From Symsagittifera roscoffensis (Eukaryota > Xenacoelomorpha > Acoela > Convolutidae), in contig NC_087064.1 of assembly GCF_963678635.1 (NCBI RefSeq), forward strand, positions 3,409,926 through 3,473,925: a stretch of DNA of 64,000 nt, written 5' to 3'. Each line of letters starts with the position of its first letter. The first letter of the stretch is position 1. Positions 60,186 through 64,000 of the stretch are shown in pieces. Under the pieces are notes generated by a model. It had not been told where the DNA came from, searched no databases, and saw only the letters and a list, made by a program, of their open reading frames with translations. The translations under genes were made by a program, and so were the position numbers.

Positions 60186-61919
60186 GTTAGCCTTGAAGAC
60201 ATGATTAATTAATTGAGTGTGAAATAACCAGCTTAGAAATATGCACAACAAAAACGGTCAGCGTAAATAAACCGGATGAAGTTTACTTGAGCCGGTGAAG
60301 TCATTTTGAGCTGCAAGTAAAGTTAAATTTCAAGCGGGCTGTATCCAATGTTTCCCATCTGCCTATGATAATCCGTAAGCTTGAAATATTTTTTCTAAAA
60401 AATGAAAAAAAAATGAAAAGCTTTATTTTTGCGATCAAATTATATTATTGACGATTTTTTTATACCAATTTGATTAAAAAATACGACCTCGCAGAAACTT
60501 ATCGAACATAGAAAGCACAACCCTCTCAAATACATTTCTCAGACATTTCTCAGACTCTCAAATACATTCAACGCCTCCCAATAAAAGAAAAGGCGGTGCA
60601 TTTGATTTCAGTGATTGAAAATGTAACAATCACAAAAAATTGCCCTGTCAGGATTACAGCCAGGGCTTTGGTGATAGTGGACGAGGCTGTTTTCCTTTCT
60701 CTTTAATTGCCCCGGGGTAATTGGAGAGAGGAATGCAAGTCTCTTACACTATCGTTAAATGAACCAATTAAGAGAACCCTATAAAAGGTACTGCAGAATG
60801 TAAATTGTTAATTTCAGCGCTCATAATCTCAGTTGGAGGAACTTTTTAAGCATTTCTTCAATTTGGCTAGGCAGCCCAAGTGTTAAACATTTATGAACGA
60901 GTGTTAATGACTAAATGATTACTGGTTTCCTGATTACTTTGATCATGGGTATCCTTTGGTTGTGAACACAAAACTTCAGCATGTTTAGAAGCTTGTCTCT
61001 GGATTCCTGAGAGCTACGCACACTTAATTTTGTGACTACTCAGTGCAGTGTGACCTCATAATAAAAACAAGGCCTTAATTTTTATTTGATATGATGCCCT
61101 TGTTTTACTAACTGACGCATTCTCTCAGAAGTTATGTTTAACTATTTCAATAAATATAACGTTTAATAATGTTTAACTTTTTTTGCTTCATATTGAGAAA
61201 CATTTTTTACAATTCGACTGATAGAGAATTAATGAGAGTTAAATGTTACTGCTGAATTAGAATCAAATGCTCAACCACAAAGTATTCGCAAAAAATGATT
61301 CAAAAATCATCTTCAAAACACCTATGAGGTCGCATAAAAAACTTCCTAAAAACATTTACAGGTTTCTATTTATTTGAGGCGACTAGTTTTGCAAGTAATT
61401 TATCATTTAAGTTTAATAGATTAATTTTGATTGTTTCCAAGTTACCCATCTTCAGTTGTTGCAGTGCAAATAGCGAATTTTTATCAACCATAGATTTAGT
61501 TGCAATCCCGTACCTAGCAGATTTTTTAATTCAGATCTGAAATAACCTTTTTCAGATCTAAACTTCAGATCTCAAATGGGTTGTGAAATGTTTAAATAAC
61601 GCTTGGATACTTTATGAATTGGCTATTTCAGATCGGAAATTTTGTTTTTCTGGATTATTTCAGATTTTGCTTTTGATTTGCGCAATTGATTAGTAGTCGC
61701 AAAATAAAAAAAAATCTTACTGAAGTTTTGACGCAAATTTTTTCGGCCCTGGAGAAAAATTTATTTAAAATTTTCATTAAACTCCAATCACAATGAAAAA
61801 AGTTTTTACTAAAAAGAATCAACCAACCTCTTATGGCGTTTGTTAGAGTAATTTAGTTTTGCTTGCAGAGAAAATTATCCGAGTCTAAAGCCCGCCCTTA
61901 TTGGTTTGTGGTCGAACTG
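60186..61919. other. Cadherin intron after exon 29, first part
   Basis: AT-rich DNA. A slightly GC-richer patch at 60630-60730 has no cadherin linker in any frame. No further plus-strand exon recognised. Confidence 0.45.
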
Positions 61920-62214
61920 TTACCCATTTTTAATATAATATCTTTCATGAAAAGCAGGTTTGTAATTAAATTCTGTCAAATTGCTGTATGCTATTGGACA
62001 TAATTTGGGTGCCAAGTACGAGTAGATATTCTTTTTTGGATCACCTGATATGGGTGCGATTTTTGATTCGGGTCCAACCAAATGTAGAACAAGTCCGCAT
62101 CTGAAGATATTTTCCCATTCGGTGGCATTTTTGTTGGCTTTAAATAAATCTGTTTTAATGTATCTTGGAGCTAAGAATGTGAATATAAACGATGGCAAAA
62201 TAGTCAAGTTTGGA
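61920..62214 (-). CDS. Probable alpha-1,4-glycosyltransferase (A4GALT/A4GNT-like), last exon
   Basis: The minus-strand acceptor ccctattttag at 62215 opens a frame to TAA at 61920. It reads PNLTILPSFIFTFLAPRYIK, TEWENIFRCGLVLHLVGPES, KIAPISGD and YSYLAPKLCPIAYSNL. This has the shape of the C-terminus of the A4GALT/A4GNT family: a VLPS/FYP strand, a conserved V-H-L/W segment, and a final leucine-rich piece ending in a CP motif. Such enzymes are Golgi type II proteins that add galactose or GlcNAc in alpha-1,4 linkage to glycolipids or mucin glycans. It is nested antisense to the cadherin gene. The assignment is from motif memory only. Confidence 0.58.
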
Positions 62215-62250
62215 CTAAAATAGGGATATCTTTTGCTATCGCCTTTTTCG

Positions 62251-62470
62251 CGGGGCTGATTCAGAGGGGTGCAAAACAAACTCCTTCTCACCCTCTGTGA
62301 TTTGACCCCTGACCTTCGAAAGGCTCCTCCTTTTTTAAAATTATTTTACGACTTCAACTATTAGTTGACCAACCCTAAAATCTTTCTGAAGGCGCCAAAA
62401 ACCAATAAATGCTAATTTAAAGCGAGAGCGCACACCAAACAACGGCACCCTTTGGTCAAAACTATCCAAA
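62251..62470 (+). mobile_element. hAT-type MITE, decayed copy
   Basis: GGCTGATTCAGAGGGGTGCA, CTGTGATTTGACCCCTGACC, CAACCCTAAAATCTTTCTGA and GAGAGCGCACACC echo the MITE core in the same order. Both ends are lost. It lies in the intron of the antisense glycosyltransferase gene. Confidence 0.6.
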
Positions 62471-62636
62471 AAACGCCCAAAAAATGCTTCAAGTTGTAAA
62501 AAACATAAAAATTTTCAGCCAGCGCAGATTATAATTGAATATGATACAGCGACGCTGCGAATTTTCTATCAAGAACTTAGTAGCAGAACCTAGACCTAGT
62601 ACGTAAACATATTTGCTAAAACAAAAGAAAAACAAC

Positions 62637-62986
62637 TCATTATTTTCCTGGTAAAGATTTCTTTGCAGATGGGGAGAGGGGTTGTTAAAGAGATCCCTAG
62701 AATAGTTATGAATTGGATCGTCTACGTCTCGGTTTAGCAATCGATTAGCTGCTCTTCTCATAGTTAATTCGCCGACTTCATGCCATTCCAAATCGGGCTG
62801 ATAAAAACTTTTCACTTCATCCAAATACACTTTGAGAAAACTGCTTCCGGCTTCAAAATGCATCACCCCATTACTTAATAAATTGCCGTCTCGTTGACTT
62901 CTGCTTCTTTCAACCCAGGTCACTTTTTTATCGAAAGGTTTTCTCGTTTCGAAAAATACACATTTTTTTGAAAATCCGAAAAACCC
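62637..62986 (-). CDS. Probable alpha-1,4-glycosyltransferase (A4GALT/A4GNT-like), penultimate exon
   Basis: The minus-strand frame contains KKVTWVERSRSQRDGNLLSN, GVMHFEAGSSFLKVYLDEVK, then SFYQPDLEWHEVGELTMRRA. LSNGVMxF followed by a hydrophobic helix, a Y-x-P turn and W-x-x-x-G-x-x-x-x-R is the pattern of the family's acceptor-side domain (compare NAVMxF and WGxxGPxLLTR). The proposed boundaries are an acceptor AG at 62987-62988 (phase 0) and a weak donor AATGA|gttgtt at 62637 (phase 2), which joins the next exon in frame. Both boundaries are tentative. The DxD sugar-nucleotide region and membrane anchor should lie on exons beyond the window. Confidence 0.55.
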
Positions 62987-64000
62987 CTACTAAAATATGT
63001 ATAATTGAAAAACTAACTAGTTTTCCTTGCGAAAAGCTCAAATTTGCTTTTGCTTTTTTTAATGTTATAATTGAGTTTACATGCATCTACGTGGTTCCTT
63101 TTGAAAAATGGCCGGTAAAAATGACAAGAACAAGGTTTTTTCAATTGTTCCGTTTTTAAATAAAAGTGACAGATTTTTTGCGCTCGGATGATTTTTTTTT
63201 CAGGCAAAATTCAAATTTTAATTTGGAAAACAATCATTTTAGTTCACACATTTAAAAAATAATAATTTCTCACCTTCAACCATTTTTTGTGTTTGTTATT
63301 GGGGTTTAAAACTTCCAATTTAGCTGATATGAGAAATATAATTTGCGCAAAGTTTCCAATTTGCTTTTACACATTGCGAAGGCAAAAAATGTCTCCATCT
63401 CAAATCCAAAATGAAATGAGGCAAGCTATTGGCCCCAAAATTGCGCTTATTGTTCTGACTTCCGAAAAGATATTTTACCGGTGATCAGTTATCGTGACTT
63501 TATGATGTTTGAAAGTTGCTAATTTTGCCAATTTGGTATGATAACGCACGATATACTTCGTACTATTCTCGCATAAGTGGCAAAGTAAATTGTTCTAAGC
63601 TGATCTGAGGCGAACAATTTGCTCGTAAAAATGCGTTACAAGACTCATAATTCGTTTTTGCCCTTTGGCATAGCGTGAGGAGGTTGGGACAAACAAAGAA
63701 AAAATTTGGTTTTCATTTTCAATTCTTTTTTCCATTTTTGAAATAAAAAATTTTTCAGGGCTTGAAACGGCAGTTGGCACATTCAGGGTTTTGCCAAATT
63801 ACCAGCAGCTGAGGGATAATGTTCAAAAACGTAGGCCCAAATTTCCAAATTTAAAAAAATCGAATTTTTTCTTAACAAATACTCCCTTAAAACGCTTCAA
63901 AACACGACATGAACAAGCCGCAAAAACACCAGTCTGTAACCGATTTGTTAGAGGCAGATTCAGTACTCCAATTGAAAAATTCTTTAAAAAATTTTAAAAA
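62987..64000. other. Right edge: intronic DNA with a dispersed-family copy
   Basis: 63430-63800 contains, in reverse orientation, the internal and terminal blocks of the dispersed family: a TTTACCGGTGATCAG block, ACGCACGATATACTTCG, then GGCAGTTGGCACATTCAGGG at about 63770. No exon of either overlapping gene is recognised. Confidence 0.5.

Noticed and set aside
58387..58686. Cysteine-rich plus-strand frame containing MCGWCW, reminiscent of PSI-type repeats
   Set aside because: No complete cysteine pattern, no convincing acceptor or donor, and the cadherin frame joins cleanly across it. Left unassigned.
60601..60800. Possible next cadherin exon in a GC-richer patch
   Set aside because: No DxNDN linker or EC strand in any frame, and no acceptor that continues exon 29 in phase.
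62968..63484. Short plus- and minus-strand frames near the right edge
   Set aside because: No domains. The 63430-63800 part matches the dispersed repeat family.

Overview
The window is AT-rich metazoan DNA, most likely from an invertebrate. It has GT-AG introns from about 0.2 to 10 kb, a multi-exon cell-adhesion gene of a kind found only in animals and their close relatives, and introns packed with non-autonomous DNA transposons. I cannot name the species or phylum. Nothing prokaryotic is present. Most long uninterrupted reading frames are chance or repeat-driven frames inside introns.

The backbone is one very large plus-strand gene with 29 recognisable coding exons between 5603 and 60185, running off the right edge. 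Spliced in phase, they encode 2,212 residues: a signal peptide followed by about 20 tandem cadherin (EC) repeats. No transmembrane segment is reached, so this is the N-terminal part of a giant Fat/Dachsous/CDH23-class cadherin. Exon 22 alone (47608-49953) is 782 codons and holds six to seven repeats without an intron, whereas the other repeats are each split over two to four small exons. Every splice junction used here follows the GT-AG rule and keeps frame. Only the exon 2/exon 3 junction is ambiguous.

Two minus-strand genes sit in cadherin introns. In intron 3 (10073-13677) the last two exons of a four-transmembrane protein resemble the TMEM272-like family. In the intron after exon 29 (61920-62986) the last two exons of a probable alpha-1,4-glycosyltransferase (A4GALT/A4GNT type) are visible. 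The 5' exons of both genes were not found.

The rest is repeats. The first 4.6 kb is a nested tandem array, with about 1.3 kb units nearly identical over 254-3077 and older copies to about 4560. Introns carry: a hAT-type MITE family (ends CAGGGGCGGAT, 8-bp target duplications) in about ten copies; a Mutator-like MITE with a perfect 9-bp target duplication (46295-46723) plus a decayed MULE transposase (21515-22600); a family with CCCGGGTCGAGGTC inverted ends that encloses minisatellites (18756-19045, 38760-39683); a dispersed family whose ends contain GTCGGAACATTC; at least five foldback palindromes; and several short tandem repeats. Some of these touch splice sites: a MITE ends 23 nt before exon 12, and the 5' splice sites of exons 11 and 27 are tandemly duplicated.

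I see no operon-like system, CRISPR array, virus or novel defence system. The most notable points are the cadherin architecture, the nested antisense genes and the repeat/splice-site interactions.
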